DNA of 30,309 nt from positions 1-30,309 of the forward strand of contig JBBDJG010000014.1 of the NCBI GenBank assembly GCA_040880005.1, in the 5' to 3' direction. Positions 1 to 7,085 of this stretch are shown here, piece after piece. This DNA is from JBBDJG01 sp040880005. Lineage in GTDB: Bacteria; Actinomycetota; Thermoleophilia; Solirubrobacterales; JBBDJG01. Each line of letters begins with the position of its first letter. The stretch's first letter is position 1. The notes under the pieces were generated by a model. The model was not told the origin of the DNA. It saw only the letters and a program-made list of their open reading frames with translations, and searched no databases. The translations under genes were made by a program, and so were the position numbers.

Positions 1-2
1 GA

Positions 3-514
3 ACTAACGGAACGAACGGTGTTGACGGAACCAACGGTGTTGACGGAACTAACGGAACGAACGGTGTTGACGGAACCAACGGTGTTGACGGAACTAACGG
101 GGCGCAGGGTCCGGCTGGCCCGGCTGGCCCAACTGGACCGGCAGGACCGCAGGGCGACCCGGGTGTCGACGGAACGAACGGTGTTGACGGAACGAACGGC
201 ATTGATGGGACAAACGGCGTTGACGGGGCAAACGGTGTTGACGGAGCCGCCGGGGCGCAGGGACCACCCGGCCCCGCAGGCCCAACTGGACCGGCAGGAC
301 CGCAGGGCGACCCGGGTGCTGACGGAACGAACGGTGTCGACGGAACCAATGGGACACAAGGGCCGCAGGGCGACCCGGGTGCCGACGGAACCGATGGGAC
401 ACAAGGGCCGCAGGGCGACCCCGGACAGGACGGAACCGATGGGGTGCAAGGGCCGCAGGGCGACCCGGGACAGGACGGAACCGATGGGGTGCAAGGGCCG
501 CAGGGACCGGCGGG
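3..514 (+). repeat. Nested tandem repeats encoding Gly-X-Y triplets
   Basis: At the shortest scale, 18-bp units of the form GGTGTTGACGGAACCAAC recur from position 20 onward. At a larger scale, a GC-rich block beginning GGGGCGCAGGG occurs at 99 and again at 252, a period of 153 bp (51 codons). At the 3' end, 45-bp units containing CAAGGGCCGCAGGGCGACCC are repeated. Every period is a multiple of 9 bp, so copy-number change keeps the collagen triplet phase. Length variation between strains is likely (inference). Confidence 0.85.
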
Positions 515-764
515 GCCTACCAACGTGACGGTTCGGACCAACGCGGTCACTAACACGAGCACTATCAGCGTTTCGTGCAACTCCGGCGAGAAGGCGGTGG
601 GCGGCGGCGGTACCAGCAGCAACCTGAGCAACAGGGACGTTTCAGAGTCGCTTCCGCTCAACGGCGCCTCACCCGCGGTCAGTGGCGACACGCCCGATGG
701 CTGGCGCTTCTCGATAAACGGCGGCAATGCCAACCTGACGGCCTATGTGCTCTGTGCCAGCTAG
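3..764 (+). CDS. Collagen-like repeat protein, 3' part (5' end outside window)
   Basis: The frame is open from the first bases to TAG at 762-764, so the start lies upstream. About 170 residues are Gly-X-Y triplets, first of the GTNGVDG type, then blocks rich in GPAGPTGPAGPQGDPG, then three 15-residue units of the GQDGTDGVQGPQGDP type. About 80 non-collagenous residues follow, with a VSCNSGEKAVGGGG segment and an end in AYVLCAS. This two-cysteine C-terminal module (SC...GGG...GW...CA) is common after collagen or coiled stalks in actinobacterial surface proteins. The product is probably an extracellular trimeric fibre with a disulfide-stabilised head. Family function is unknown; adhesion is only a guess. 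An internal GTG at 444 is not believable as the true start because the repeats continue upstream in frame. A perfect inverted repeat follows the gene. Confidence 0.85.
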   Translation, partial: TNGTNGVDGTNGVDGTNGTNGVDGTNGVDGTNGAQGPAGPAGPTGPAGPQGDPGVDGTNGVDGTNGIDGTNGVDGANGVDGAAGAQGPPGPAGPTGPAGPQGDPGADGTNGVDGTNGTQGPQGDPGADGTDGTQGPQGDPGQDGTDGVQGPQGDPGQDGTDGVQGPQGPAGPTNVTVRTNAVTNTSTISVSCNSGEKAVGGGGTSSNLSNRDVSESLPLNGASPAVSGDTPDGWRFSINGGNANLTAYVLCAS

Positions 765-835
765 AGCGGAGTCCCAGACTGACGCGATTTGCGTGACCGC
801 TCCATAAAACGACACGCAAGTCAACACCAACCGTG

Positions 836-862
836 CAACGCCCCGGCAGCGCCGGGGCGTTG
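836..862. terminator. Perfect 12-bp inverted repeat between convergent genes
   Basis: CAACGCCCCGGC (836-847), a 3-nt loop, then GCCGGGGCGTTG (851-862) form a perfect 12-bp stem. It lies between the stop of the collagen-like gene (764) and the serS stop (868), which converge. No long T-run follows on either strand, so it is a bidirectional terminator candidate of the GC-rich actinobacterial type rather than a classical one. The remaining bases between 765 and 835 show nothing recognisable. Confidence 0.6.
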
Positions 863-867
863 CCCTT

Positions 868-2130
868 CTAGCGAATCTCGGCAGGAGCCCCGAACGGGCG
901 CAGCGCCTCCGGCACTTCCACGCTGCCGTCGGCGCGCTGGAAGTTCTCCATGATCGCGATCAGCGTACGACCGATCGCGACGGCCGTGCCGTTGAGCGTG
1001 TGCAGCGGCTCGGGCGAGCCGCCGTCGGGGCGGTGGCGGCACTTCAAGCGGCGTGCCTGATAGTCGGTGGTGTTGGAGCACGAGGTCAGCTCGCGATAGC
1101 GGTCCTGGCCCGGCAGCCACGCCTCGAGGTCGTACTTCTTGGCCGCCGACGCGCCGAGGTCGCCGGCCGCGATGTTCACGACGCGATATGGGATCCCCAG
1201 CTCGCCGACGATCTCCTCCTCGATCGCGAGAATGCGTTCGTGCTCGTCGCGCGAGTCCTCGGGCTTCACGAACGCGAACATCTCGACCTTGTCGAACTGG
1301 TGCACGCGGAAGATCCCCCGCGTGTCCTTGCCGCCGGCACCGGCCTCGCGCCTGAAGCAACTCGAAAAGCCCGCATAGCGAAGCGGCAGCGCGTCGTCGG
1401 CGACGATTTCGTCGGCGTGCAACGCGGCGAGCGTCACCTCCGACGTTCCCGTCAGGTACAGGTCGTCGCCGGCGATCTCATATATCTGTGCCCGATCGGT
1501 CGGCAGAAAGCCGGTCCGAAACAACGCTTCCTCGCGCACCAGCACCGGTGGCACAACCGGCGTGAAGCCGTGCGCGGCCAGCTTCGCCATTGCGAACTGC
1601 ACCAGCGCGAGCTCGAGCGTGACCAATGCCCCCTTCAGGTAGGCGAAGCGCGCGCCCGACGCCGCGGCCGCCTTCTCCATGTCGATCACGCCCAGCGCGG
1701 TCCCCAGGTCCAGATGGTCACGCGGATCGAACCCGAACGCGGTCTGCTCACCGACCTCGCGCACGACCTCGGCGTCGTCCTCGGTTTCGCCGTCGGGAGC
1801 GCTCGAGTCGGGCAGATTTGGAATCGCCGACAGCAGCTCGTTGAGCTGCTCGTCGATCTTCGCCAGCTCGCCCTCCAAGCGCTTCACTTCACCCGCGATC
1901 TCGCGCATCTGCGCGATCGCGTCATCCGCGCTGCCGCCGGCTCGCTTGGCCTCCGCGATCGCGTCGTTGGCCGCGTTCTGCTTGGCGCGGCGCTCCTCTA
2001 TCTGGGGAAGCAGGGCGCGCCGCTCGGCATCGAGCGCCACCAGCTCGTCAACTGCTTCCGCGCGGCCGCGGCGCGCCAACGCATCCTTGACGGACTGCGG
2101 ATCGCTGCGGATCAGCTTGAGGTCGAGCGT
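868..2130 (-). CDS. serS: Seryl-tRNA synthetase, apparent ACG start
   Basis: Class II aminoacyl-tRNA synthetase that charges tRNA-Ser (and tRNA-Sec where present) with serine in the cytosol. The N-terminal helical arm that grips the tRNA is visible as charged heptad-like sequence over about residues 20-110. Motif 2 is FRREAGAGGKDTRGIFRVHQ, and motif 3 is the GTAVAIGRTLIAIMENFQ stretch near the C-terminus. The conserved N-terminus LDLKLIRSDPQSV begins immediately after an ACG codon at 2130-2128. Between that and the in-frame TAA at 2145-2143 there is no ATG, GTG or TTG. The first ordinary start is TTG at 2079, which would remove 17 conserved residues. GAGGGG lies 6 nt upstream of the ACG. I therefore extend the gene to 2130 (420 aa, the normal family length); 868-2079 is the conservative alternative. 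The cytochrome c gene upstream ends 12 nt away, so the two are probably co-transcribed. Confidence 0.93.
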   Translation of the reverse strand, partial: TLDLKLIRSDPQSVKDALARRGRAEAVDELVALDAERRALLPQIEERRAKQNAANDAIAEAKRAGGSADDAIAQMREIAGEVKRLEGELAKIDEQLNELLSAIPNLPDSSAPDGETEDDAEVVREVGEQTAFGFDPRDHLDLGTALGVIDMEKAAAASGARFAYLKGALVTLELALVQFAMAKLAAHGFTPVVPPVLVREEALFRTGFLPTDRAQIYEIAGDDLYLTGTSEVTLAALHADEIVADDALPLRYAGFSSCFRREAGAGGKDTRGIFRVHQFDKVEMFAFVKPEDSRDEHERILAIEEEIVGELGIPYRVVNIAAGDLGASAAKKYDLEAWLPGQDRYRELTSCSNTTDYQARRLKCRHRPDGGSPEPLHTLNGTAVAIGRTLIAIMENFQRADGSVEVPEALRPFGAPAEIR

Positions 2131-2142
2131 GGCCCGCCCCTC

Positions 2143-2559
2143 TTACTTGCTGGTCGAGCCCGGGCTCGAGCTGGGCGGATTCTGCGGCGAGGTCGGAGCC
2201 TTCGCCTTGGAGCCCGCGTACTTGGCGACAAAGTCGGCGACCGCCTCTGCGTCCTTTCCGACCACGATGTTCTGTGGCATGATCGCGCCGGAGAAACCTC
2301 CGTTGCGGATCGCGAACAGAACCTGGTTGCGATCCTCCTTGCGATAGTCGAGGTTGGGACCCGTCGGGCGCTGGCCGTTGGAGCCTTCGGTAGCCGCCGC
2401 TCTCAGCGTGTGGCAGCCGGAGCAACGCTCGGCGAACAGCTGCGAGGCGTGGTTTTCCACGAGCGGCTTCTGCTCGCCACAGCCGCCTGTCAGCAGCGCC
2501 GTGGCCATGACGGCCGCGACTGCAAGGAGTTGAAAGGTTCGCTTCACGGACCCGCTCAC
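2143..2559 (-). CDS. Lipoprotein class I cytochrome c
   Basis: Small mono-haem c-type cytochrome of 138 aa, probably an extracytoplasmic electron carrier. The N-terminus has basic residues, a hydrophobic stretch and a lipobox-like LLTGGC (Cys about 27), implying lipid anchoring. The haem-binding motif is CSGCH (about residues 46-50), and the likely distal Met ligand is in IMPQN (about 94). The C-terminal 25 residues are Pro/Ser/Lys-rich and probably disordered. The GTG at 2559 is used; a GTG four codons later, giving VKRTFQLL, is an equally good start. It lies 12 nt upstream of serS in the same direction, which probably reflects operon economy rather than shared function. Its partner oxidase or dehydrogenase is not in the window. 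Confidence 0.85.
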   Translation of the reverse strand: MSGSVKRTFQLLAVAAVMATALLTGGCGEQKPLVENHASQLFAERCSGCHTLRAAATEGSNGQRPTGPNLDYRKEDRNQVLFAIRNGGFSGAIMPQNIVVGKDAEAVADFVAKYAGSKAKAPTSPQNPPSSSPGSTSK

Positions 2560-2872
2560 GGGCGGAGATATTAAAGGGAAGCCCTACAGAGCGTTGAAAA
2601 CCCGGCGACCCGGTGTCGGCTGGGCACTTCGGCTCTTCGGAGTCAAGGATTGCCTCGGGCGCGCGGACCTCCACATTTGGAGGGGCAGCGTCCGCAACAA
2701 CGGCGGCGAATGAGTCGGCGCCGGGGTCTTTCTTGGCGGCCTGCGCCCCGTGTGGCGAGCCAAACTGCGCTCGTGCCCGCTATAGAGGTCAAACGTCGGT
2801 GTCGCGCCGAACTGCAGCCAACATCATTCAGGATCTCACCGAGACAGAACCCGCGACGGGCCGGACTTTCTA
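2560..2872. other. Gene-free stretch upstream of the flavin reductase gene
   Basis: About 310 bp between divergent genes. Open frames exist on both strands (for example 2613-2873 plus), but their products are low in complexity and match no family I know. A small hairpin, CCTCCA/TGGAGG with a 4-nt loop, lies at 2668-2683. No tRNA or clear promoter hexamers were recognised. Confidence 0.4.
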
Positions 2873-2909
2873 GTACAAAACAGGAATCCGTGGTGTACAA
2901 AACTGGAAT
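2873..2909 (+). promoter_or_regulatory. Direct repeat of GTACAAAAC-x-GGAAT, operator candidate
   Basis: GTACAAAACAGGAAT (2873-2887) and GTACAAAACTGGAAT (2895-2909) differ at one position and are 22 bp apart start to start, about two helical turns. They end 21 bp before the GTG of the flavin reductase gene. The AT-rich pair stands out in a GC-rich genome. Same-face spacing suggests cooperative binding of a regulator; the regulator is unknown. Confidence 0.5.
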
Positions 2910-2930
2910 AGATCTGCAGCCTAAGATTGC

Positions 2931-3473
2931 GTGGTGAGCACCGTCGATCCCCGAGCCTTCCGCGAGGCATGCGGCCGTTTTGCAACCGGAGTGGCGGTGA
3001 TCACCAGCTCCGGCCCCGAGGGGCCCTCCGGCATGACGGCCAACGCGGTCGCCTCGCTGTCGCTCGATCCACCGCTGATTATCGTCTGCTTCGATCGCGC
3101 GTCGCGCACCCTCGCGGCGGTCGAGCACTCGCGCCGCTTCGGCGTCAACTTCCTATCTCACGAGCAGGAGGAGCTGGCGGCAGTTTTTGCCTCCAAGCGA
3201 CCCGAGGCGGAGAAGTTCGAGGGCGTCGAATGGGACGAGCGGTCGCGCGTCCCGGCGCCGGCCGGCTGCGTCGGCGGGATCGCCTGCGAGCTGCGCGAGC
3301 TGGTCCCGGGCGGCGACCACCTGATCGGCGTGGGCGGCGCGATCGACGTCTGGACCGGGCCGGGCGAGCCGCTCGTTTTCTTCGGCGGCGGCTACTGGTC
3401 GCTGCGGGAGCCTGAAACCGCTCCTCCAGAGGTCGACAAGGCTTTAGAGGGTCCGTCCAGCGACCGAGAATAA
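2931..3473 (+). CDS. Flavin reductase-like (FMN-binding split barrel) protein
   Basis: 180-aa protein of the flavin reductase domain family. The family usually reduces FMN or FAD with NAD(P)H to feed two-component monooxygenases; some members are stand-alone flavoproteins. The N-terminal FREACGRFATGVAVITS, the segment GMTANAVASLSLDPPLIIVC (about residues 34-53) and SRRFGVNFLSHEQEELAAVF (about 67-86) are typical of the fold. GGGYWSL near the end is the usual C-terminal part. Starts GTG GTG are tandem at 2931 and 2934. No monooxygenase lies beside it, so the substrate partner cannot be named. A duplicated GTACAAAAC element lies just upstream and may control it. The next gene starts 46 nt after its stop. 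Confidence 0.8.
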   Translation: MVSTVDPRAFREACGRFATGVAVITSSGPEGPSGMTANAVASLSLDPPLIIVCFDRASRTLAAVEHSRRFGVNFLSHEQEELAAVFASKRPEAEKFEGVEWDERSRVPAPAGCVGGIACELRELVPGGDHLIGVGGAIDVWTGPGEPLVFFGGGYWSLREPETAPPEVDKALEGPSSDRE

Positions 3474-3519
3474 GTGATACCTCCCTCGCCGCGCTGTGCT
3501 TCGCTGTGGTGGGCATACG

Positions 3520-5451
3520 ATGAAACGCTTCCTCCTCATCCTTCCGTTCACGCTTGCCACGTTCGTGGCGCCCTCGGCGGCGCTCGCGCTGCCGCCGCTC
3601 GGGGGATTGACGCAACTCGCGGGGGCCGACGCGTGCTTCAACGTGTCGGGAAGCAACGGCTGCCGGACGAGCGCCACGCTCGCGTCCGCCAGTGATCCGA
3701 TCGTGAGTGCGGACGGCAAGTACGTGTACGTGGTCAGCGAGAACCCCTCGGTGATCAGCTTTTCCCGCAATTCCGTCACCGGAGGGCTGACCCAGATCGA
3801 CTGCGACGGAGGCGGAGGCGCGTGCGGCTCGATCGAGGCCATCTCGGCCACAGCGGGGGCGCTCAGCCCGGACGGACGCAACCTGTACGTGGTCGACCCC
3901 GTGGGCTCGGTGCTGTTCTTCGCCCGCAATACGTCCACGGGCACCGTCACCTACAGCGACTGCAAAACCTCGGCCCCAGGCCCCTCCTGCAGCCCACCGT
4001 CCGTCCCGTCGGCGCTATTGGACGGAGCGACCGACGTCCAGGTGAGCCCAGATGGCAAGAACGTCTACCTCGCCGGCAAGTCGCAGCATTCGCTCGTGCG
4101 CTTCGACCGCAACCAGACCACCGGCGCGCTCAGCTTCGTGTCTTCGAACTGCTTCAACCAGAGTGGGAGCGACGGCTGCGCGGCGCAAAGCAGCCTCTCG
4201 TCGCCTACCGGCCTCGAGATCACGCCCGACGGCACGAGCATCTACGTCGGCAACAGTGGCTCCAAGGTGAGCATCTTCGGCCGAGCCGCAGATGGCCTCG
4301 TGACCACGGCCGGTTGCTTCGGCGCGGCCGGGTGCGCCGCCGTGGGACACGACCTCGCCTCGATCGAATCGCTCGCACTGAGCGCCGACGCTGCAAATCT
4401 CTACACGACATCGCGCACCTCCGACACGGTGGCGATCATCGACCGCTCCCTGGGCGGCACGCTGTCGCAGGATGCCGGAAAGGGTGGGTGCATCAGCTCG
4501 ACCTCTGCGACCTGCACGGCGAACTCCGGCGTCGTCGATCCCAATTCGATCGCGACCGCGCCTGGCGGCGACAGCACGTACGTTGGCACGGCCACAGCCT
4601 CCGGCGACTCGATTCTGGTCTTCGGCCGCGCAGCCGGCGGCGACCTCACCCAGCTCGCCACTCCCTTCGGTTGCGTGAAGGCCTCGACCGCCTCCTGCAC
4701 CGCGGGCAAGGAGCTGGACGACGTGGCGGGAATGGCGGTCAGCCCGGAAGGTGACAGCCTCTACGCAGCCGGGTTCACCTCGGGAGCGCTCTCGATCTTC
4801 TCGCGCGAGGTGGCGCCGAGCTGCAGCGACGTATCGCAGACATTTCGCAACGACACCGGTGGCGACGTGCCGCTGACCTGCACGGACCTCAACGGCGATC
4901 CGATCACCCGCGCGATCGCGACGTCGCCGGCACACGGTGCGGTCACGATCAACCAGGCGACGGGACGCGCCAAGTACACGCCGAACAGTCGCTATCACGG
5001 CGCCGACAGCTTCACGTTCGTCGCCACGGACGGGTCTGTGACCTCCGACCCCGCCACGGCCAGCATCACGCTGACCGATCGCATCGGCCCGCTGGTGGAA
5101 TACCGGGGCCGGAGCTCGTTCAGGTTGAACGCGAGCGCGGTCGTACCGGTCAAGCTCAGGTGTCCTGTCAGCGAGGTCGATGGATGCCCGAAGGGCAAAC
5201 TGAAGATCGGCTCGAGCCGGCGCATCAAGATCACGTTGAAGCGCAAGCTGACCTTGGGTAGTGCGAAGTTCTCCCTGCGCGCGGGCCAGACGAAATCGGT
5301 CAAGGTGAAGCTGTCACGCACCGCTCGCCGCGTCGTCAGGCGGCTGCGCGACGTGCGCGTGATCCTCACCGCGACATCGCGTGACAAGGCGGGCAACACG
5401 GGCAAGGTCACCAAAGCCGCGCACGTTCTGCGCCCGAGACCGCGGCGCTAG
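3520..5451 (+). CDS. Secreted seven-bladed beta-propeller protein with cadherin-like domain
   Basis: 643-aa exported protein. A signal peptide MKRFLLILPFTLATF...ALALPP is visible, with cleavage probably after ALA near residue 24. Propeller repeats follow, each with an SPDGKYVYV-like strand: SPDGRNLYV, SPDGKNVYL, TPDGTSIYV and SPEGDSLYA. Most blades contain a Cys pair of the type CFNQSGSDGCAAQSSL, suggesting one disulfide per blade. Residues of about 435-530 look like a tandem-repeat Ig/cadherin-like module (CTDLNGDPITRAIATSPAHG ... YTPNSRYHGADSFTFVATDG). A basic C-terminal domain ends RPRPRR. Similarity to lactonase/carboxymuconate-cyclase propellers is structural; no enzymatic residues can be claimed. 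I chose ATG 3520 over the upstream in-frame GTG 3496 because the signal peptide begins there and GGTGGG lies 6 nt upstream. A surface binding or scaffold role is likely. Confidence 0.82.
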   Translation: MKRFLLILPFTLATFVAPSAALALPPLGGLTQLAGADACFNVSGSNGCRTSATLASASDPIVSADGKYVYVVSENPSVISFSRNSVTGGLTQIDCDGGGGACGSIEAISATAGALSPDGRNLYVVDPVGSVLFFARNTSTGTVTYSDCKTSAPGPSCSPPSVPSALLDGATDVQVSPDGKNVYLAGKSQHSLVRFDRNQTTGALSFVSSNCFNQSGSDGCAAQSSLSSPTGLEITPDGTSIYVGNSGSKVSIFGRAADGLVTTAGCFGAAGCAAVGHDLASIESLALSADAANLYTTSRTSDTVAIIDRSLGGTLSQDAGKGGCISSTSATCTANSGVVDPNSIATAPGGDSTYVGTATASGDSILVFGRAAGGDLTQLATPFGCVKASTASCTAGKELDDVAGMAVSPEGDSLYAAGFTSGALSIFSREVAPSCSDVSQTFRNDTGGDVPLTCTDLNGDPITRAIATSPAHGAVTINQATGRAKYTPNSRYHGADSFTFVATDGSVTSDPATASITLTDRIGPLVEYRGRSSFRLNASAVVPVKLRCPVSEVDGCPKGKLKIGSSRRIKITLKRKLTLGSAKFSLRAGQTKSVKVKLSRTARRVVRRLRDVRVILTATSRDKAGNTGKVTKAAHVLRPRPRR

Positions 5452-5473
5452 CGGGGACCGCAAACTCAACGAC

Positions 5474-5493
5474 GAGGGGGCTACGCCCCCTTC
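5474..5493 (+). terminator. Hairpin after the beta-propeller gene
   Basis: GGGGGC (5476-5481), loop TAC, GCCCCC (5485-5490), extended by an A-T pair, followed by TTCGAT. It lies 23 nt after the stop of the plus-strand gene and before the convergent stop of the membrane protein, so it may serve both strands. Confidence 0.5.
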
Positions 5494-5516
5494 GATCCCC
5501 CCTCATGCTGGAGCGT

Positions 5517-5529
5517 CGGCCTACGGCCG
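5517..5529. repeat. 13-bp palindromic core CGGCCTACGGCCG
   Basis: A perfect 5-bp stem with TAC loop. The same 13-mer is found in reverse complement in the hairpin on the nuoB stop codon (7057-7069). It may be a minimal copy of the same small palindrome, or part of a terminator for the convergent gene ending at 5538. Confidence 0.4.
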
Positions 5530-5537
5530 CCGCAAAC

Positions 5538-5978
5538 CTAAAATAGGCCGCCGCTCGTCTGGGCGGCGCGAAACGCGAACGCCAGGATCAGCAGGGCGGC
5601 GATCGTCATCAGGCCGGTCTCGCGGCGAACGATGCGCAGAGCGATCGAGCGCTGCTCGGAGTCCGAGAGCGTCTCGAAGTCAACGCCGCCGGGCAACTCC
5701 TTGCGGGCCGAGCCGGCCCGCATCGACTCCGCGGCGAAGCTGACGACCAGGGCGCCCAGCCCGTAGAGGTAGTGGACGTCGCGAACGGTCTCGTGCCCGG
5801 ACGCCAGCAGCAGCCCCCCGAGCAGAATCTGGAGCACCAGAACCACTTGTGCCGCCCTCAGCAGATACCAGAACCACACCGATGGACGGCTGGCCATCCA
5901 CGCGGCCGCGCCCCACACCGTTGCGGCGAGCGAGAACACCAGCAGCGCGACTCCCACGACGAGATGAACCTCAGCCAC
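5538..5978 (-). CDS. Small four-helix membrane protein, unknown function
   Basis: 146-aa integral membrane protein that I cannot assign to a named family. Hydrophobic segments fall at about residues 4-28, 38-60, 68-86 and 120-140, separated by a charged cytoplasm-like loop (about 87-118, with SDSEQRSIALRIVRRETG). Gly/Leu-rich LQILLGGLLLASGHE with a nearby VHYLYGLGALVV gives one or two histidines next to membrane segments, but no haem motif can be claimed. GTG 5978 is preceded by GGAG with 8-nt spacing. It is transcribed divergently from nuoA across about 125 bp, so it may share control with complex I, but no direct role is shown. Confidence 0.75.
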   Translation of the reverse strand: MAEVHLVVGVALLVFSLAATVWGAAAWMASRPSVWFWYLLRAAQVVLVLQILLGGLLLASGHETVRDVHYLYGLGALVVSFAAESMRAGSARKELPGGVDFETLSDSEQRSIALRIVRRETGLMTIAALLILAFAFRAAQTSGGLF

Positions 5979-6023
5979 TGAGGGTTCTCCGTCGCGGATG
6001 CGAGATTGAGACTTTGAGCACTA

Positions 6024-6055
6024 TGTAACACATTGTTACAAGCTTGGTGTATAAC
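6024..6055 (+). promoter_or_regulatory. nuo operon promoter region: 17-bp palindrome plus TATAAC
   Basis: TGTAACA (6024-6030), CAT, TGTTACA (6034-6040) is a perfect inverted repeat with 7-bp arms. TATAAC at 6050-6055 is a good -10 candidate. The matching -35 position (about 6027-6032) falls inside the palindrome and has no good consensus, which fits a promoter switched by a dimeric regulator. Transcription would then begin near 6062, which supports GTG 6104 as the nuoA start rather than TTG 6044 or GTG 6047. Confidence 0.55.
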
Positions 6056-6103
6056 ACGCTCCAGAGCGGAATCTTAAAGCGGAATTCCGCGCTGCCCCAC
6101 CCC

Positions 6104-6460
6104 GTGCTCGATAGCTACCTGCCAGTCCTCGTGTTCGCGGGCCTCGGCACCATCGTCGGGGTCGCGTTCACGACGCTCAACTACGTGCTCGGACCGCGCA
6201 GGCCGGGCAAGGTCAAGTCCGAGCCCTACGAGTGCGGACTTCCCTCCGACGTGCAACGCGGGTTCCGCTTCGGGATCAGCTTCTACCTGATCGCGATGCT
6301 GTTCATCCTGTTCGACGTCGAGGCGATCTTCCTCTATCCCGTCGCCGTCCACCTGAAGGTGGCGGGGGCATTCGTACTGGGCGAGACCGCGGTATTCGTA
6401 GCGTTGCTGGGCGTGGCATTCGTGTACGTGTGGCGTCGCGGGGCCCTGGAATGGAAATAG
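6104..6460 (+). CDS. nuoA: NADH-quinone oxidoreductase subunit A
   Basis: Small membrane subunit at the junction between the peripheral arm and the membrane arm of complex I. Three transmembrane segments are visible (about residues 5-27, 61-80 and 85-108). The conserved loop KVKSEPYECGLPSD carries the family's invariant Glu-Cys-Gly, and FYLIAMLFILFDVEAIFLYP is the signature second helix. The 118-aa length from GTG 6104 matches the family. In-frame TTG 6044 and GTG 6047 would add an unrelated N-terminal extension and would lie upstream of the predicted transcript start. First gene of the nuo operon; it overlaps the likely nuoB start by 10 bp, so translation is probably coupled. Confidence 0.93.
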   Translation: MLDSYLPVLVFAGLGTIVGVAFTTLNYVLGPRRPGKVKSEPYECGLPSDVQRGFRFGISFYLIAMLFILFDVEAIFLYPVAVHLKVAGAFVLGETAVFVALLGVAFVYVWRRGALEWK

Positions 6461-7065
6461 AGCGAAGGAAAGCGCGCGACATGCTGCGCGGCGACCTCGC
6501 CGACGCCGACCTCGAGCGCTACGTCACCGAGCGCGTGCTGACCACCAAGCTCGAGACGGCCCTCAACTGGGCGCGATCCAACTCGCTGTTCCCCGCCACC
6601 TTCGGGCTCGCGTGCTGCGCGATCGAGATGATGTCGATCGTGACGGCACGTTACGACTCGGCGCGATTCGGGTCGGAGGTGTTTCGCGCCTCGCCACGCC
6701 AGGCCGACCTGCTGATCCTGTCCGGCCGCGTCTCGATCAAGATGGCACCGGTCATCCGGCGCATCTACGACCAGATGCTCGAGCCGAAATGGGTGATCGC
6801 GATGGGCGCGTGCTCGTCCAGCGCGGGCGTGTTCAACAACTACGCGCTGGTCGCGGGTGCCGACAAGTTCCTGCCGGTGGACGTCCACGTGCCCGGCTGC
6901 CCCCCGCGACCGGAAGCGCTGCTGCACGGCATCCTCAAGCTTCAGCGCAAGATACGCGACGAGCCTGACCTCGGCTGGCGCGAGCGCTACAACTCCGCCT
7001 GCACCGAGGAAGCCCCGCATCCGAACATTGCCGGACCCTCGGCAGAGAGGTCGAACCGGCCGTAG
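6451..7065 (+). CDS. nuoB: NADH-quinone oxidoreductase subunit B
   Basis: Peripheral-arm subunit that holds the terminal [4Fe-4S] cluster N2, which reduces quinone. Cluster ligands are seen in LACCAIEMM (tandem Cys), GACSSSAGVFNNYALV and VPGCPPRPEALLHGI. The hydrophobic and Arg/Lys pattern around RVSIKMAPVIRRIYDQM is typical. ATG 6451 overlaps the end of nuoA; ATG 6481 is an alternative with an AAGGA about 11 nt upstream and would drop ten poorly conserved residues. The C-terminus runs through an imperfect palindrome (7049-7076), whose loop contains the TAG stop, so the last residues SNRP derive from that element. nuoC follows 20 nt later. Confidence 0.94.
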   Translation: MEIERRKARDMLRGDLADADLERYVTERVLTTKLETALNWARSNSLFPATFGLACCAIEMMSIVTARYDSARFGSEVFRASPRQADLLILSGRVSIKMAPVIRRIYDQMLEPKWVIAMGACSSSAGVFNNYALVAGADKFLPVDVHVPGCPPRPEALLHGILKLQRKIRDEPDLGWRERYNSACTEEAPHPNIAGPSAERSNRP

Positions 7066-7076
7066 GCCGGTCGACC
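7049..7076. repeat. Palindromic element on the nuoB stop codon
   Basis: GGTCGA, one bulged A, CCGGCC, loop GTA, GGCCGG, TCGACC: 12 paired bases with one bulge. The nuoB TAG (7063-7065) starts in the loop. The core shares 13 bp with the palindrome at 5517-5529. It may act as an intercistronic mRNA hairpin between nuoB and nuoC or be an inserted palindrome. Confidence 0.6.
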
Positions 7077-7085
7077 CAGTTATTC

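Noticed and set aside
94..402. Open frame on the minus strand through the collagen repeats
   Set aside because: It exists only because the repeats lack stops in several frames; the plus frame has clear Gly-X-Y structure.
1000..2574. 524-codon plus-strand open frame over serS and the cytochrome c gene
   Set aside because: It lies antisense to two clear genes, and its Arg/Leu/Ala-rich product is typical of GC-rich shadow frames.
2643..3128. Minus-strand frame overlapping the start of the flavin reductase
   Set aside because: No similarity to any family, and it overlaps a well-supported gene and the duplicated operator.
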